Shown: positions 8,696-18,107, numbered from the stretch's first letter. The stretch: 64,000 bases of DNA from JALQUL01 sp964556425 (GCA_964556425.1 CAZKWC010000001.1:1-64000), one strand, 5' to 3'. Numbers and translations are program-made. Notes: generated from the letters alone by a model not told the origin.

Positions 8696-9055
8696 TTAAC
8701 CACCGGCTTTTTTAGAGGCAATATTTTGTTTGGCCAAATAGTCCATAATTTTTTGCATATGGTCGCCTTGAATTTCTATGTTTTTATCTTTTACCGTGCC
8801 GCCACTACCACAAAAACTTTTTAACTCTTTGCATAGTTTTTGTAATTGAGCCGCATCAAAGTCTAAACCTCTAATGACACAAACCCCTTTGCCTGCACGG
8901 CCTTTTGTTTCCAACATAATACGTACTTTATGCTGGGCGGGTGTAAGATGAGTTGCTTTGGTATTGGGAGTGCCTAGTGTATCTTCGCCAGGGCGTAGTA
9001 CTAAACCTTGGGCTTGACTCAGCTGAGCAAGGTCGGAAAGTGAATTGATTTTCAT
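8696..9055 (-). CDS. yciH: SUI1/eIF1-family translation factor YciH
   Basis: The 119-residue protein has the SUI1 fold in its second half: GRAGKGVCVIRGLDFDAAQL, then LKSFCGSGGTVKDKNIEIQGDH, which is the conserved loop and strand of bacterial YciH/eIF1 homologues. These proteins can influence start-codon selection in vitro. The first 35 residues form the usual variable extension (SDLAQLSQAQGLVLRPGED). Length and motifs match complete family members. The ATG follows an A-rich leader; no other start fits better. Confidence 0.92.
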   Translation of the reverse strand: MKINSLSDLAQLSQAQGLVLRPGEDTLGTPNTKATHLTPAQHKVRIMLETKGRAGKGVCVIRGLDFDAAQLQKLCKELKSFCGSGGTVKDKNIEIQGDHMQKIMDYLAKQNIASKKAGG

Positions 9056-9292
9056 TTTTTAATTCTAGCCAATTAATAATTGAATTTGAAAGCTGTAGCA
9101 AAACTCATTACACACTGTCATGGGCAGGATTGAAATGGCTTATTGCTTGGATTTTGCTTATGCATAGTTATTATTATGGATAAAAATGCCAACGAGATAG
9201 ACCCTTCAAGACTGCGTCATAAAAATACTGCAAGATTTTGTTAAGGCTTTTTTAGCCTTTGTTATTTTCTAATAAATAGAAGGTTCTATTTT

Positions 9293-10825
9293 ATGCAATT
9301 AATTCAAGATTCAAAATCTTACCCACTATTGCCAAGTGCATCTAAAAGAGCCATGGAGCAATCCTATCAAGCCCGCTTGCCCGAGCATTTTCTAATGCAA
9401 ACAGCAGGTCTAAGAGTGGCGCAGTTAGCTCAAGCTTTACAAGCTCATGCACAAATATTTTGGTTGGTTTGTGGTCCTGGCAACAATGGCGGTGACGGCT
9501 TAATTGCAGCGTGTTGTCTTCACCAAAAGGGTAAAAAAGTTCGTCTTACTTATTGTGGTGACAGTTCAAAAGCACCTATAGATGCTGCATGGGCCCTGGC
9601 CAAAGCGCAGTCATTAGGAATTCATATCGAAACTCAAATTCCAGAGGCAAGCTTTTTAGATTCGGTTGATTGTGTCATAGATGCCATGTTGGGTATTGGT
9701 GCCACTAGGCCACTGCAAGGATTAATGGCCGAATGTGCGGCACAAATTAATCAGTTAAATGCTTTTGTATTGGCCGTTGATATTCCAAGTGGCTTAGTTG
9801 CAGATACTGGGGCGGTGTTAACAAGTGAGGCTACACTCACTGAAAAAAACTCATCTGATGATAAGCGGGTAATAGCCGATGCTACCTTAGCCCTTATTGC
9901 CTTGTCTGCCGGTTTGTTTACTGCCTCGGGAAAAGACGTCGCTGGTGATGTGTGGCTAGATGAGTTGGTAGAAGAGAAAAAAGGTCAACTCAATGGTTTT
10001 GATTTTTCTCCGATTGCTTTTTTAGCTGCTGCTCCCCAAACGATGGCCAGACCCAATAGTAGTCATAAAGGCAGTTTTGGAGCAGTTGCTGTTATAGCTG
10101 GCGCTGAAGGAATGCAGGGTGCCGCTATATTGGCTGCAACAGCGGCATTAAAAGCGGGGGCTGGAAAAGTGTATTTAAGTTTATTATCCCCCACCCCGTG
10201 TTCACATCCTATTCGAGCCGATTTAATGCAGAGGACAGTCAGTGAGTTGGCGCTTACTGATTCTAAAAATCTAAAAGACTTGACGGTAGTGGCGGGTTGT
10301 GGAGGAGGCCATCAAGTAGCTGAAGTATTACCACTGCTATTAGCGAACGCAGAGCGTTTGGTATTAGATGCCGACGCCTTAAACCGTTTGGCAGAGCGTG
10401 ATGATTTACAAGAAATGCTCAAAATGCGTGCTGGTTTAGGTTTGGTAACGGTGCTCACACCTCATCCCAAAGAGGCTGCCTTACTTTTAAAAAATACCAC
10501 TGAGTGGGTACAAAACAATCGAATTCAAGCGGTGCAACAAATCGCCAATAGGTTTCATGTGGTGGTGGTTTTAAAAGGCAGCGGTAGTCTTATTGCAGCC
10601 CCTTTTGTAGCTCCTACCATCAATACATCAGGTAATGCCAAACTAGCGACGGCAGGCACAGGCGATGTTTTAGCCGGTATGGTGGGTTCTGCTATGGCGC
10701 AAGGCTTATCGGCTTTTGAGGCGGCTCGGGTAGCTGTTTATTGGCACGGTAAGATAGCCGATATATGGGGGGGTGATGGCACACTCACTGCTTTCGAGAT
10801 GTTAGATAAAATTCATTATTTATAA
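9293..10825 (+). CDS. nnr: Bifunctional NAD(P)HX epimerase / ADP-dependent dehydratase
   Basis: The 510-residue protein joins two domains. The N-terminal YjeF_N epimerase half contains GPGNNGGDGL (61-70). The C-terminal ribokinase-like NAD(P)HX dehydratase half contains NTSGNAKLATAGTGDVLAGM, with GTGD at 455-458. Together they repair hydrated, inactive NAD(P)H by epimerising and dehydrating it. The length is normal for the fused bacterial form. It stands alone on the plus strand between yciH and the methyltransferase gene, with an AGAAGG ribosome site upstream. Confidence 0.94.
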   Translation: MQLIQDSKSYPLLPSASKRAMEQSYQARLPEHFLMQTAGLRVAQLAQALQAHAQIFWLVCGPGNNGGDGLIAACCLHQKGKKVRLTYCGDSSKAPIDAAWALAKAQSLGIHIETQIPEASFLDSVDCVIDAMLGIGATRPLQGLMAECAAQINQLNAFVLAVDIPSGLVADTGAVLTSEATLTEKNSSDDKRVIADATLALIALSAGLFTASGKDVAGDVWLDELVEEKKGQLNGFDFSPIAFLAAAPQTMARPNSSHKGSFGAVAVIAGAEGMQGAAILAATAALKAGAGKVYLSLLSPTPCSHPIRADLMQRTVSELALTDSKNLKDLTVVAGCGGGHQVAEVLPLLLANAERLVLDADALNRLAERDDLQEMLKMRAGLGLVTVLTPHPKEAALLLKNTTEWVQNNRIQAVQQIANRFHVVVVLKGSGSLIAAPFVAPTINTSGNAKLATAGTGDVLAGMVGSAMAQGLSAFEAARVAVYWHGKIADIWGGDGTLTAFEMLDKIHYL

Positions 10826-10900
10826 ACGAGCGATAGAGCAAAATTTTTAAACAAGGGTAAAATTTTCTCCCAATTCCCCCATTTATAGTATGGCTTTTGT

Positions 10901-10942
10901 GGCGACTTAAGACTAGCAAGGTCGCCTTAAGACTATTCGGTT
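10901..10942 (+). promoter_or_regulatory. Tandem 20-base repeat upstream of the MttB-family gene (putative activator site)
   Basis: Two adjacent 20-base units begin GGCGACTTAAGACTA (10901) and GTCGCCTTAAGACTA (10921), matching at most positions. GGCGAC and GTCGCC also form a possible hairpin. Repeats one or two helical turns apart are typical of AraC-type activator sites, and a GlxA/AraC-type regulator is encoded nearby. The site lies about 160 bases before the mttB start. This is inference from pattern only. Confidence 0.45.
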
Positions 10943-11097
10943 TTGTTTGATGTGTAATACTTAGTGCAATAGATTAATTCATGCACGGTATGAGTTTTTA
11001 GCTTTATACGAATAGACTATTAACTTTTAATGTGTTTTCAGTTTGGTGTGTAAGCACCAACTTTTTGTCAATTATTTGCCACTCAGGAGTCAAGTCA

Positions 11098-12684
11098 ATG
11101 GATAACCCAACAACCGCAACCCCCGCTGCAGAGGCTCCACGCGGACGTCGCCCTGGCGGCGGTCGTGATGCTAAACGTGCTGCCCGTGCTGCTCGTTCTG
11201 CCTCATCTGTACCTTACATCACACGTAAAGTACCGTATTATGAAGTGCTAGACGAAGAAGGCTTGCAAATCATCGAGCGTAACGCTGATACCATTCTTGA
11301 AGAAGTGGGTATTGATTTCCGTGATGATCCTGAAGCTTTAGAAATTCTAAAAAATGCAGGTTGTGATGTGCAAGGCGAGCGTGTGCGTTTCCCACGTGGC
11401 ATGGCTAGACAAATTGTTCAGGCCAGTGCACCACGTACCTTTACACAGCATGCACGCAATCCAGCCAACAATGTTGAAATTGGTGGTTTAAATACCGTAT
11501 TTGCACCTGCTTACGGTTCACCGTTTGTACGTGACCTCGACAACGGTCGTCGCTACGCCACCATTAACGATTTCCAAAACTTCGTTAAATTAGCGCATAT
11601 GTCCACCTCATTGCATCACTCTGGTGGTACGATTTGTGAACCAGTCGATTTGCCAGTGAACAAACGCCATTTTGATATGGTTTATGCTCATATGAAGTTT
11701 AACGACAAGCCATTTATGGGCTCTGTTACACATCCTTCACGTGCAGAAGACACTATTGAAATGACCAAAATTTTGTTTGGTGATGACTTTATTGACCCTG
11801 CAACTGGTAAGAACAAAACCTGCATTATCAACTTGATCAATGCTAACTCACCCATGACTTTCGACGAAACCATGTTGGGTGCGGCAAAGGTCTATGCTAG
11901 AGCCAATCAAGCTTGTATTATTACCCCGTTTATTTTGGCTGGTGCGATGTCACCCGTTACGGTTGCCGGTACTGCAGCACAAACATTGGCTGAAGCATTA
12001 GCAGGTATGGCATTTGTGCAATTGGTCAATCCAGGTGCACCAGTGGTATTAGGTAGCTTTGCATCCTCTATTTCTATGCAATCTGGCGCACCTACTTTTG
12101 GTACCCCAGAGCCAGCATTGGTATTGTATGTAATGGCTGCTTTAGCTCGTCGTTTAGGCGTTCCATTCCGTTCTGGTGGTGGTTTATGCGGCTCTAAAAT
12201 TGCCGATGCTCAAGCTGCCTCAGAGTCTGCCAACACTTTAATTCCAACCGTTTTAGGTGGTGTGAATTTTGTATTGCACACCGCAGGTTGGTTAGAGGGT
12301 GGCCTTAGCATGGGTTACGAGAAATTCATTATGGACGCTGACCAAGCCGGTATGATGCATACCTTGTTGGCTGGTGTTGATATCTCTGAAAACGGTCAAG
12401 CCATGGATGCTATTCGTGAAGTTGGACCTGGTAAACATTTCTTGGGTTGTGCACACACTCAAGCTAACTTTGAATCTGCTTTCTACCGCTCTGCCATTAC
12501 CGACAACAATAGTTTCGAGCAATGGGAAGCGGAAGGTCAGCAAGACTTAGCTAAGCGTGCGAATACCATGTACAAGCGTATGCTCAATGAGTATCAAGCC
12601 CCAGCCTTAGATGTAGCCACTGATGAAGCCATTTTAGATTACGTTAATCGTCGTAAATCTTCATTCCCAGATGCTAACGTGTAA
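11098..12684 (+). CDS. MttB-family corrinoid-dependent methylamine/betaine methyltransferase (non-pyrrolysine type)
   Basis: I choose the ATG at 11098, preceded by GGAGTC; an in-frame upstream ATG at 11032 has no ribosome site. The 528-residue protein begins with an Arg/Gly/Ala-rich tail (RGRRPGGGRDAKRAARAARS, about residues 14-33), then the trimethylamine-methyltransferase fold. There is no in-frame amber codon, so it belongs to the pyrrolysine-free branch that includes MtgB glycine betaine methyltransferase. It would transfer a methyl group from a quaternary amine to the corrinoid protein encoded at 23057. Betaine is the likely substrate from the BetAB and ProVWX neighbours; proline betaine or carnitine are alternatives. 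Confidence 0.85.
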   Translation: MDNPTTATPAAEAPRGRRPGGGRDAKRAARAARSASSVPYITRKVPYYEVLDEEGLQIIERNADTILEEVGIDFRDDPEALEILKNAGCDVQGERVRFPRGMARQIVQASAPRTFTQHARNPANNVEIGGLNTVFAPAYGSPFVRDLDNGRRYATINDFQNFVKLAHMSTSLHHSGGTICEPVDLPVNKRHFDMVYAHMKFNDKPFMGSVTHPSRAEDTIEMTKILFGDDFIDPATGKNKTCIINLINANSPMTFDETMLGAAKVYARANQACIITPFILAGAMSPVTVAGTAAQTLAEALAGMAFVQLVNPGAPVVLGSFASSISMQSGAPTFGTPEPALVLYVMAALARRLGVPFRSGGGLCGSKIADAQAASESANTLIPTVLGGVNFVLHTAGWLEGGLSMGYEKFIMDADQAGMMHTLLAGVDISENGQAMDAIREVGPGKHFLGCAHTQANFESAFYRSAITDNNSFEQWEAEGQQDLAKRANTMYKRMLNEYQAPALDVATDEAILDYVNRRKSSFPDANV

Positions 12685-12705
12685 TTGAGTCTGCTTAACA
12701 GTCTC

Positions 12706-12744
12706 AAAAAAACCTTGGTTTTGTATAATAACCAAGGTTTTTTT
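12706..12744. terminator. Intrinsic terminator after the methyltransferase gene
   Basis: AACCTTGGTT (12711-12720) pairs with AACCAAGGTT (12730-12739), nine-base loop, followed by a T run on the plus strand and preceded by an A run. It lies 22 bases after the mttB-like stop. Confidence 0.9.
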
Positions 12745-12760
12745 ATGGGCTTCAATAAAA

Positions 12761-12790
12761 AAAGAGTTCATTGCTAAAAATGAACTCTTT
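12761..12790. terminator. Second hairpin in the convergent region
   Basis: Perfect inverted repeat AAAGAGTTCAT (12761-12771) and ATGAACTCTTT (12780-12790) with an eight-base loop. It lies between convergent genes and may help to stop transcription from either side; T runs are short. Confidence 0.6.
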
Positions 12791-12826
12791 CATAACAGGT
12801 TGAGCTTACTTAACTTTGGGCTAAAA

Positions 12827-12861
12827 AAAGCTGGCTTGAATAAAGAATTCAAGCCAGCTTT
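12827..12861. terminator. Terminator after the dipeptide-type ABC operon
   Basis: A perfect 15-base inverted repeat, AAAGCTGGCTTGAAT (12827-12841) and its complement (12847-12861), with a five-base loop and A/T flanks. On the minus strand the stem is followed by TTTTTTTAG, so it should terminate the ABC transporter transcript ending at 12884. Confidence 0.85.
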
Positions 12862-12883
12862 ATTAAAAGTTAAATAAATTGAA

Positions 12884-14512
12884 TCATGCGGCTGCAGAGC
12901 TTGCTGCTGCACGTTTAGCTAACACGCCATCTAACCAATCTTTACGCATCACTGGAACGGCAGTCACCAGTTTTTCGGTGTACTCATGATATGGTCCTTC
13001 GAAAATACGGGCAGTGTCTTCAAATGCAACAAATTTACCTTGTAACATGACGGCTGTACGATGAGCAATGCGGCGTACTACGTCTAAATCGTGGGTGATT
13101 AAAATATAAGACAAACCTAATTCTTGTTGCAAGCGCTTGAGTAACTTTAGAATTTCTTCCGCTACTAAAGGATCCAAAGCAGAGGTGGGTTCATCAAGCA
13201 AGATTAAATCGGGGTTCGCAGCCAAGGCCCTTGCAATACAAACACGTTGTTTTTGACCACCAGAAAGTTCTGTGGTGCGGCGTGTTAAGAAGTCGCGCGG
13301 TAACTCGACCAAATCCATAATTTCTTCATTACGTTTTTGAATCTGTGCCTTGTTCATGCCAAAATAAAAAGCAAGTGGACGACCAATCACTTGGGCCACA
13401 GTTTGACGTGGGTTAAGGGCTACATCTGGAATTTGATAAACCAATTGAATGGTGCGTTTTAACTCTTTGGAACGCATGGACAATGCTTTAGGTAAAGCAA
13501 TTCCTTTGTATTCAATGGTGCCACCAACAGGCGGTAATAAGCCTGTAATTACCCTTGCCAAAGTGGATTTACCAGAACCTGATTCGCCAACTACCGCAAC
13601 AGTTTCACCTTTTTTAACATCAAGGCTAACATCTTTTACTACTTTAAATGTGCCATAAGCGGCATCTACATTTTTAAGAGTTAATACCGCTTCGTTGGTT
13701 ACGCTATCTTGACTGGCACGTTCGTTAGCTGCAGCGCCTCTTACAGCGACTAATTTAGCCGTGTACTCTTGTTTAGGGGTTTGCAATACTTCATCTACCG
13801 TTCCTTCTTCTACCTCTAGGCCGTGACGTAATACTTTGATACGGTCAGCGATTTGAGCTACCACGGCTAAGTCGTGGGTGATATAAAGCGCGGCTGTTTT
13901 GTATTCTTTAATTAAAGATTTTAATAAGATTAAAACTTCAATTTGTGTGGTGACATCTAAGGCAGTGGTGGGTTCATCAAGGACTAAAATATCGGGGCGA
14001 CAAGACATTGCCATAGCGGCCATGGCACGCTGTAATTGACCACCAGAAGCCTGATGCGGGTAGCGTTTGCCAAAGTTGCTAGGGTCGGGTAGGTCAAGCG
14101 AGGTAAACAGTTTGACCGCCCAAGCTTCTGCCTCTGCACGACTCATTACTTTATGCAAAACAGGTGCTTCACACACTTGATCCATGATGGTATGAGCAGG
14201 GTTAAAAGCAGCAGCAGCAGATTGAGCAACATAGGCAATGCGACGACCACGAACTGCGCGCCTATCGACACTTTTTAAAGCGCGAAGATTAACGCCATCA
14301 ATTTCAATTGAACCGTCAGCGATGTGAACACCTGCACGGGCATAAGCCATGGCGGCCAAACCAATGGTGGATTTTCCTGCGCCACTCTCGCCGATGAGGC
14401 CTAAAACTTGACCCGCTTCTAATTGAACATCTACTCCTTTAACAATGAGTGCACCAGAGCGCACGCCAGAGAGTTGGAGTCCTTTGATATTAAGAATAAT
14501 TTTTTCTGACAT
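12884..14512 (-). CDS. ABC transporter ATP-binding protein with two fused ATPase domains (DppD-DppF type)
   Basis: The 542-residue protein contains two complete nucleotide-binding domains: Walker A GESGAGKS (41-48) and GESGSGKS (309-316), each with a signature motif (ASGGQLQR and LSGGQKQR) and a DEPT Walker B. This YejF/GsiA-like fusion energises transporters of the dipeptide/oligopeptide/opine family. It is the last gene of an operon with a binding protein and two permeases. Placement between an MttB-family methyltransferase and ProVW suggests an amine-type substrate, but this is inference. Confidence 0.93.
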   Translation of the reverse strand: MSEKIILNIKGLQLSGVRSGALIVKGVDVQLEAGQVLGLIGESGAGKSTIGLAAMAYARAGVHIADGSIEIDGVNLRALKSVDRRAVRGRRIAYVAQSAAAAFNPAHTIMDQVCEAPVLHKVMSRAEAEAWAVKLFTSLDLPDPSNFGKRYPHQASGGQLQRAMAAMAMSCRPDILVLDEPTTALDVTTQIEVLILLKSLIKEYKTAALYITHDLAVVAQIADRIKVLRHGLEVEEGTVDEVLQTPKQEYTAKLVAVRGAAANERASQDSVTNEAVLTLKNVDAAYGTFKVVKDVSLDVKKGETVAVVGESGSGKSTLARVITGLLPPVGGTIEYKGIALPKALSMRSKELKRTIQLVYQIPDVALNPRQTVAQVIGRPLAFYFGMNKAQIQKRNEEIMDLVELPRDFLTRRTTELSGGQKQRVCIARALAANPDLILLDEPTSALDPLVAEEILKLLKRLQQELGLSYILITHDLDVVRRIAHRTAVMLQGKFVAFEDTARIFEGPYHEYTEKLVTAVPVMRKDWLDGVLAKRAAASSAAA

Positions 14513-14520
14513 GATTCGCC

Positions 14521-15354
14521 TTACATTTCTGCCTGTGCACCAGACGGTTGTGCTGAAATTGATAACAACCAGTCCACCACTAAGTTAATACCAACGGTAA
14601 GAGTGGTAATGGCAAGAGCAGGCCAAATAGGAGCCAACATTCCAAAATTAATGGCGGCTGCATTTTCTTTCACCATACCGCCCCAATCGGCGTAAGGTGG
14701 TTGAATACCTAAGCCTAAAAATGAGAGAGCAGCAATAAACAAAAAGTTAAAACAAAAACGCAAACCAAATTCAGATACCAATGGAGCATAGGCATTAGGC
14801 AAGACTTCTTTAGAGATGAGCCACCAAGTGCCTTCACCACGCAGTTTGGCAGCTTCTACATATTCAAGAACCGATAAGTTCATGCCTAAAGAACGAGCCA
14901 AACGGAATACCCGCATAGAGTCGAGAACACCAATTGTTAAAATTAAAACGGGAATAGAGGATCCAAAAACGCCCAAAATAATTAACGCAAAAATTAATAA
15001 AGGGATAGAAAGCACAACATCCACTAGGCGAGATAAGGCGCTGTCGGTCCAGCCACCCAATACGGCAGCCATAAAACCTGTAGTTACACCAATAGAGAAA
15101 GACACCAAGGTAGTTGCAAAAGCCACTCCAATTGTCATACGGGCACCATAAATAAGGCGAGTTAGCATGTCTCGACCAATTTGATCCGCACCTAACCACA
15201 TTTTGGAACTTGGCTCATCCCACGTAGCGCCTACAGTTTCAGATTGGGTATAAGGGGCTAAAAAGGGACCAAAAAAGACAATAAAAAGATTGATAGCAAT
15301 GATGGCTAAACCAATCCATGCCGTCACGGTGGGTTTGTGTCCAAAAATTTTCAT
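14521..15354 (-). CDS. ABC transporter permease, DppC type
   Basis: Starting at the ATG at 15352-15354 gives a 277-residue protein beginning MKIFGHKPTVTAWIGLAIIA; longer in-frame starts would overlap the upstream permease gene and add non-homologous sequence. About six membrane helices and the inner-membrane component motif EYVEAAKLRGEGTWWLISKEVLPNAYAPL are visible, as in DppC/OppC. It pairs with the DppB-like permease upstream to form the channel. The ribosome site is weak. Substrate is unknown; see the binding protein. Confidence 0.92.
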   Translation of the reverse strand: MKIFGHKPTVTAWIGLAIIAINLFIVFFGPFLAPYTQSETVGATWDEPSSKMWLGADQIGRDMLTRLIYGARMTIGVAFATTLVSFSIGVTTGFMAAVLGGWTDSALSRLVDVVLSIPLLIFALIILGVFGSSIPVLILTIGVLDSMRVFRLARSLGMNLSVLEYVEAAKLRGEGTWWLISKEVLPNAYAPLVSEFGLRFCFNFLFIAALSFLGLGIQPPYADWGGMVKENAAAINFGMLAPIWPALAITTLTVGINLVVDWLLSISAQPSGAQAEM

Positions 15355-15392
15355 AATGATATTTTCTAAAATGTATAAATTGTTTTTGTCGT

Positions 15393-16340
15393 TTATCGTG
15401 GGTGACGCAATCTTGGGTTCACCATGATGACTAAAATATCGGCAAGAGTATTTAAAATCACAAATACACTGGCAAAAACAAGTCCACACGCTTGAATGAC
15501 CGGCACATCACGCTTGGCAACTGCATCGACCATAAGCTGACCCATACCTGGGTAAACAAATACCGCTTCAAGCACCACCACACCCACCACTAAATAAGCT
15601 AAGTTAAGTGCAATCACAGTAATGATTGGAGCTGCAGCGTTAGGTAATGCATGGCGTGCAATGACGCGGGTACGCTTAGCGCCTTTTAAGAAGGCCATTT
15701 CAATGTAGGGGCTAGACATGACTGCCAACACTGAGCTACGTGTCATACGCAGCATGTGCGCAGCCACCAACATAGTTAAGGCCAAGGCAGGTAAAGTCGT
15801 AATATAAATACGCTCAGCAAAGGGAGTGTCGGAGGACACGGTAGCTAGAGAGGGGAACAATTCTAGATTAACAACAAATGCAATAATGAGCAAATAGGCA
15901 ATAAAGAATTCTGGAATTGAGATGGTAATGAGAGTGACAATATTGCTCATTTTGTCAATCCATTTGCCCTCGTTAATGGCGGCAATAATGCCTAAACCGA
16001 CCGAGAACGGAATGGCAATAATGGCTGCAAACCCAGCTAAAAACAAAGTGTTGTAGAGCCTAGGCAAAATCTCATCCAAAATAACGCGTTTATTCGTCAT
16101 GGCGACACCAAGATCGCCGTGTAATGCAGACCATAACCAGTTAAGGTAACGTTGATAAGCGGGTACATCAAGACCCAGCTCTTTTCTAAAGGCGGCCAAG
16201 GCTTCTGGGGTAGCTTGATTACCAAGCACTGCAGAGGCAACGTCGCCTGGTAAAATTTGTGTACAAATAAAGATGAGAACGGATACCGCTAACAGGGTGA
16301 GGACACCAAGTCCTAATCGGTTCACAATAAGTTTTAGCAT
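15393..16340 (-). CDS. ABC transporter permease, DppB type
   Basis: The 315-residue protein shows the DppB/OppB pattern: an N-terminal helix followed by FICTQILPGDVASAVLGNQA, then five more helices with the coupling motif YIEMAFLKGAKRTRVIARHALPNA, and a C-terminal VNPRLRHPR. It is the first permease of the operon and forms a heterodimer with the DppC-type partner, whose gene begins 38 bases downstream. The length is normal. Two RNA hairpins separate it from the binding-protein gene upstream, probably setting a lower expression level for the permeases. Confidence 0.93.
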   Translation of the reverse strand: MLKLIVNRLGLGVLTLLAVSVLIFICTQILPGDVASAVLGNQATPEALAAFRKELGLDVPAYQRYLNWLWSALHGDLGVAMTNKRVILDEILPRLYNTLFLAGFAAIIAIPFSVGLGIIAAINEGKWIDKMSNIVTLITISIPEFFIAYLLIIAFVVNLELFPSLATVSSDTPFAERIYITTLPALALTMLVAAHMLRMTRSSVLAVMSSPYIEMAFLKGAKRTRVIARHALPNAAAPIITVIALNLAYLVVGVVVLEAVFVYPGMGQLMVDAVAKRDVPVIQACGLVFASVFVILNTLADILVIMVNPRLRHPR

Positions 16341-16426
16341 AAGAACGACCCGAGAAAAAATTGAATCTTCGATGATTTTGACATCATTTTCAATTCTAAA
16401 AGCGACTTATAAAGCCATAAGTTCGC

Positions 16427-16475
16427 AAAAAAAAACGCTGGGAAGACATGCATTTCTAGCACGACTCACCAGCGT
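16427..16475 (-). terminator. Attenuator-type hairpin between binding protein and permease genes
   Basis: Read on the minus strand, ACGCTGG (16469-16475) pairs with CCAGCGT (16435-16441) and is followed by a run of nine Ts. This looks like a partial terminator that would let the binding protein be made in excess of the permeases. Confidence 0.7.
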
Positions 16476-16494
16476 GTTGACTAACATCTTAACA

Positions 16495-16520
16495 CCTTAT
16501 CTAACCGAAGCTAGATAAGG
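16495..16520 (-). other. mRNA hairpin directly after the binding-protein gene
   Basis: Perfect inverted repeat CCTTATCTA / TAGATAAGG (16495-16503 and 16512-16520), eight-base loop, no T run. It lies 19 bases after the stop codon and probably protects the 3' end of the binding-protein message. Confidence 0.6.
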
Positions 16521-16538
16521 ATATTAATGGGCCAAGAT

Positions 16539-18107
16539 TTAGGCGAACCAGCCTTTTTCAGCCAAACGTTGGTCATTCATGTCATAGCGCGCATGTGGCT
16601 CAAGACCACGCAATTTGGTGCTACCGCCGTCCATTTGGTCACCAATAGCAAAACATACCATGCCTGCTTCATCGGAAACCATACGTTGTGCTTCAGCATA
16701 CATTTGTTTGCGTTTAGCTTGATTGATTTCTACACGTGCGTCAGTAACGAGTTTGTCGAACTTAGCACTCTTATAGTGGGTGTCGTTCCAAGCTGCGTTT
16801 GACATAAATGTTTGTGACAATTGCAAATCAGCTGTAGGACGGTTGCCCCAATATACTGCACAGAATGGAGCTTTAAGCCACACGTTATCCCAGTAACCAT
16901 CGCCAGAAACACGTTTGACTTGAAGGTCAGCACCGGCTTTCTTGAGTGATTCTTGGAAAATAACTGCAGAGTCAGTTGCACCAGTGTAGGCACCTTCAGA
17001 TACTTGCAATTCGAATGGGCCTGACATGCCAGCTTTTTTGAAGTGGAATTTGGCTTTATCTGGATCGTAAGCTTTTGCTTTTAATGTGTGATCATGGAAT
17101 TCGTTTGCAGGACCAATGGTGTGATCTTTACCAACAGTAGCAAAACCAGAGAACACGTTGTCAACGATTTTTTGACGGTCAATACCGTATTTCAAACCGA
17201 GCATTGCGTCTTTGTTGTTGTATGGTGCGCCATCAACTAATGCAACAAAGGCAAAACGGTTACCAGTACCTTTGGTACGGCTGATTTTGATGTTTTTGTT
17301 TTTAGACAATAAACCAACTGTTTTTGGATCGAGGCGGTTAACTGCGTCAACTTGACCTGTTACCAAAGCTTGTGTACGAGCTGCTGCGTCACCGATGTAT
17401 TTGATTTCAACTGAATCAAAGTTACCACGGCCTGGTTTCCAGTAGTTGCCTGGTTTGCGTTTTGCAACTACGCGAACGCCTGGTTGCCATTCGGCTAAAG
17501 TGAAAGCACCTGTACCATCTGGTTTGCTGAAATCAGTTGTATCTTTTGGAACAATGATTAAATGGTAGTCAGATAAAATGAATGGGAAGTCAGCGTTACC
17601 AGTTTTCAAAGTAATTTGAATTTGGTTCGCAGACAATTTTTTCATTTCACTGATTGGCTCTAAAATGCCTTTGGCTGGAGATTTTGTCTCGCCGCGGTGC
17701 AAATTGATAGAGTAAATGACGTCATCTGCATCAAGAGTTTTGCCAGAACCGAATTTAATGTTTTTGCGAACATTGATAATCCAGTCAGTTGCGCCTGGCT
17801 TGGTTTCCCAGCTCTCGGCTAATTCGGGAGTAGCTTTACCGTCAGTGCCGATTTCAACCAATGTGTTCCAGAACATTAAGCTGTATGCAATTGGAATAGA
17901 GTCAGCATAAGTACGTGGGTCTAAGCTGTCAGAGGCTGAGCCGCCTTCCATACCTAAACGTAAAGTACCACCTTTTTTCGGTGTTTCGGCAGCTTGCGCA
18001 GTACCAGCACCTAACATGGCAGCCAAACCTACAGCGGATGCACCGCCTAAAATTTGACGACGGTCTAGAATGATTCCAGACTCTGTGGTCATTTCGTTAT
18101 TTTCCAT
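16539..18107 (-). CDS. Periplasmic substrate-binding protein, dipeptide/peptide family (SBP_bac_5), Tat-exported
   Basis: The 522-residue protein starts with a twin-arginine signal (LDRRQILGG at about 15-23, hydrophobic stretch, AQAAE cleavage region), then the SBP_bac_5 fold: KKGGTLRLGMEGGSASDSLDP, ESWETKPGATDWIINVRKNI and DADDVIYSINLHR. A strong GGAGG ribosome site fixes the start. These proteins bind peptides, opines, nickel or other small molecules for a DppBCDF-type transporter. Tat export implies folding in the cytoplasm. The genomic setting suggests a quaternary-amine ligand, but no residue I can read proves it. Confidence 0.92.
   Translation of the reverse strand: MENNEMTTESGIILDRRQILGGASAVGLAAMLGAGTAQAAETPKKGGTLRLGMEGGSASDSLDPRTYADSIPIAYSLMFWNTLVEIGTDGKATPELAESWETKPGATDWIINVRKNIKFGSGKTLDADDVIYSINLHRGETKSPAKGILEPISEMKKLSANQIQITLKTGNADFPFILSDYHLIIVPKDTTDFSKPDGTGAFTLAEWQPGVRVVAKRKPGNYWKPGRGNFDSVEIKYIGDAAARTQALVTGQVDAVNRLDPKTVGLLSKNKNIKISRTKGTGNRFAFVALVDGAPYNNKDAMLGLKYGIDRQKIVDNVFSGFATVGKDHTIGPANEFHDHTLKAKAYDPDKAKFHFKKAGMSGPFELQVSEGAYTGATDSAVIFQESLKKAGADLQVKRVSGDGYWDNVWLKAPFCAVYWGNRPTADLQLSQTFMSNAAWNDTHYKSAKFDKLVTDARVEINQAKRKQMYAEAQRMVSDEAGMVCFAIGDQMDGGSTKLRGLEPHARYDMNDQRLAEKGWFA

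Noticed and set aside
11032..11097. Upstream ATG extending the MttB-like protein by 22 residues
   Set aside because: No ribosome site, and the added residues are Cys/Trp-rich and unlike the family; the ATG at 11098 has GGAGTC before it.
11098..12684. Pyrrolysine-containing MttB
   Set aside because: The frame has no internal amber codon, so it belongs to the pyrrolysine-free branch.
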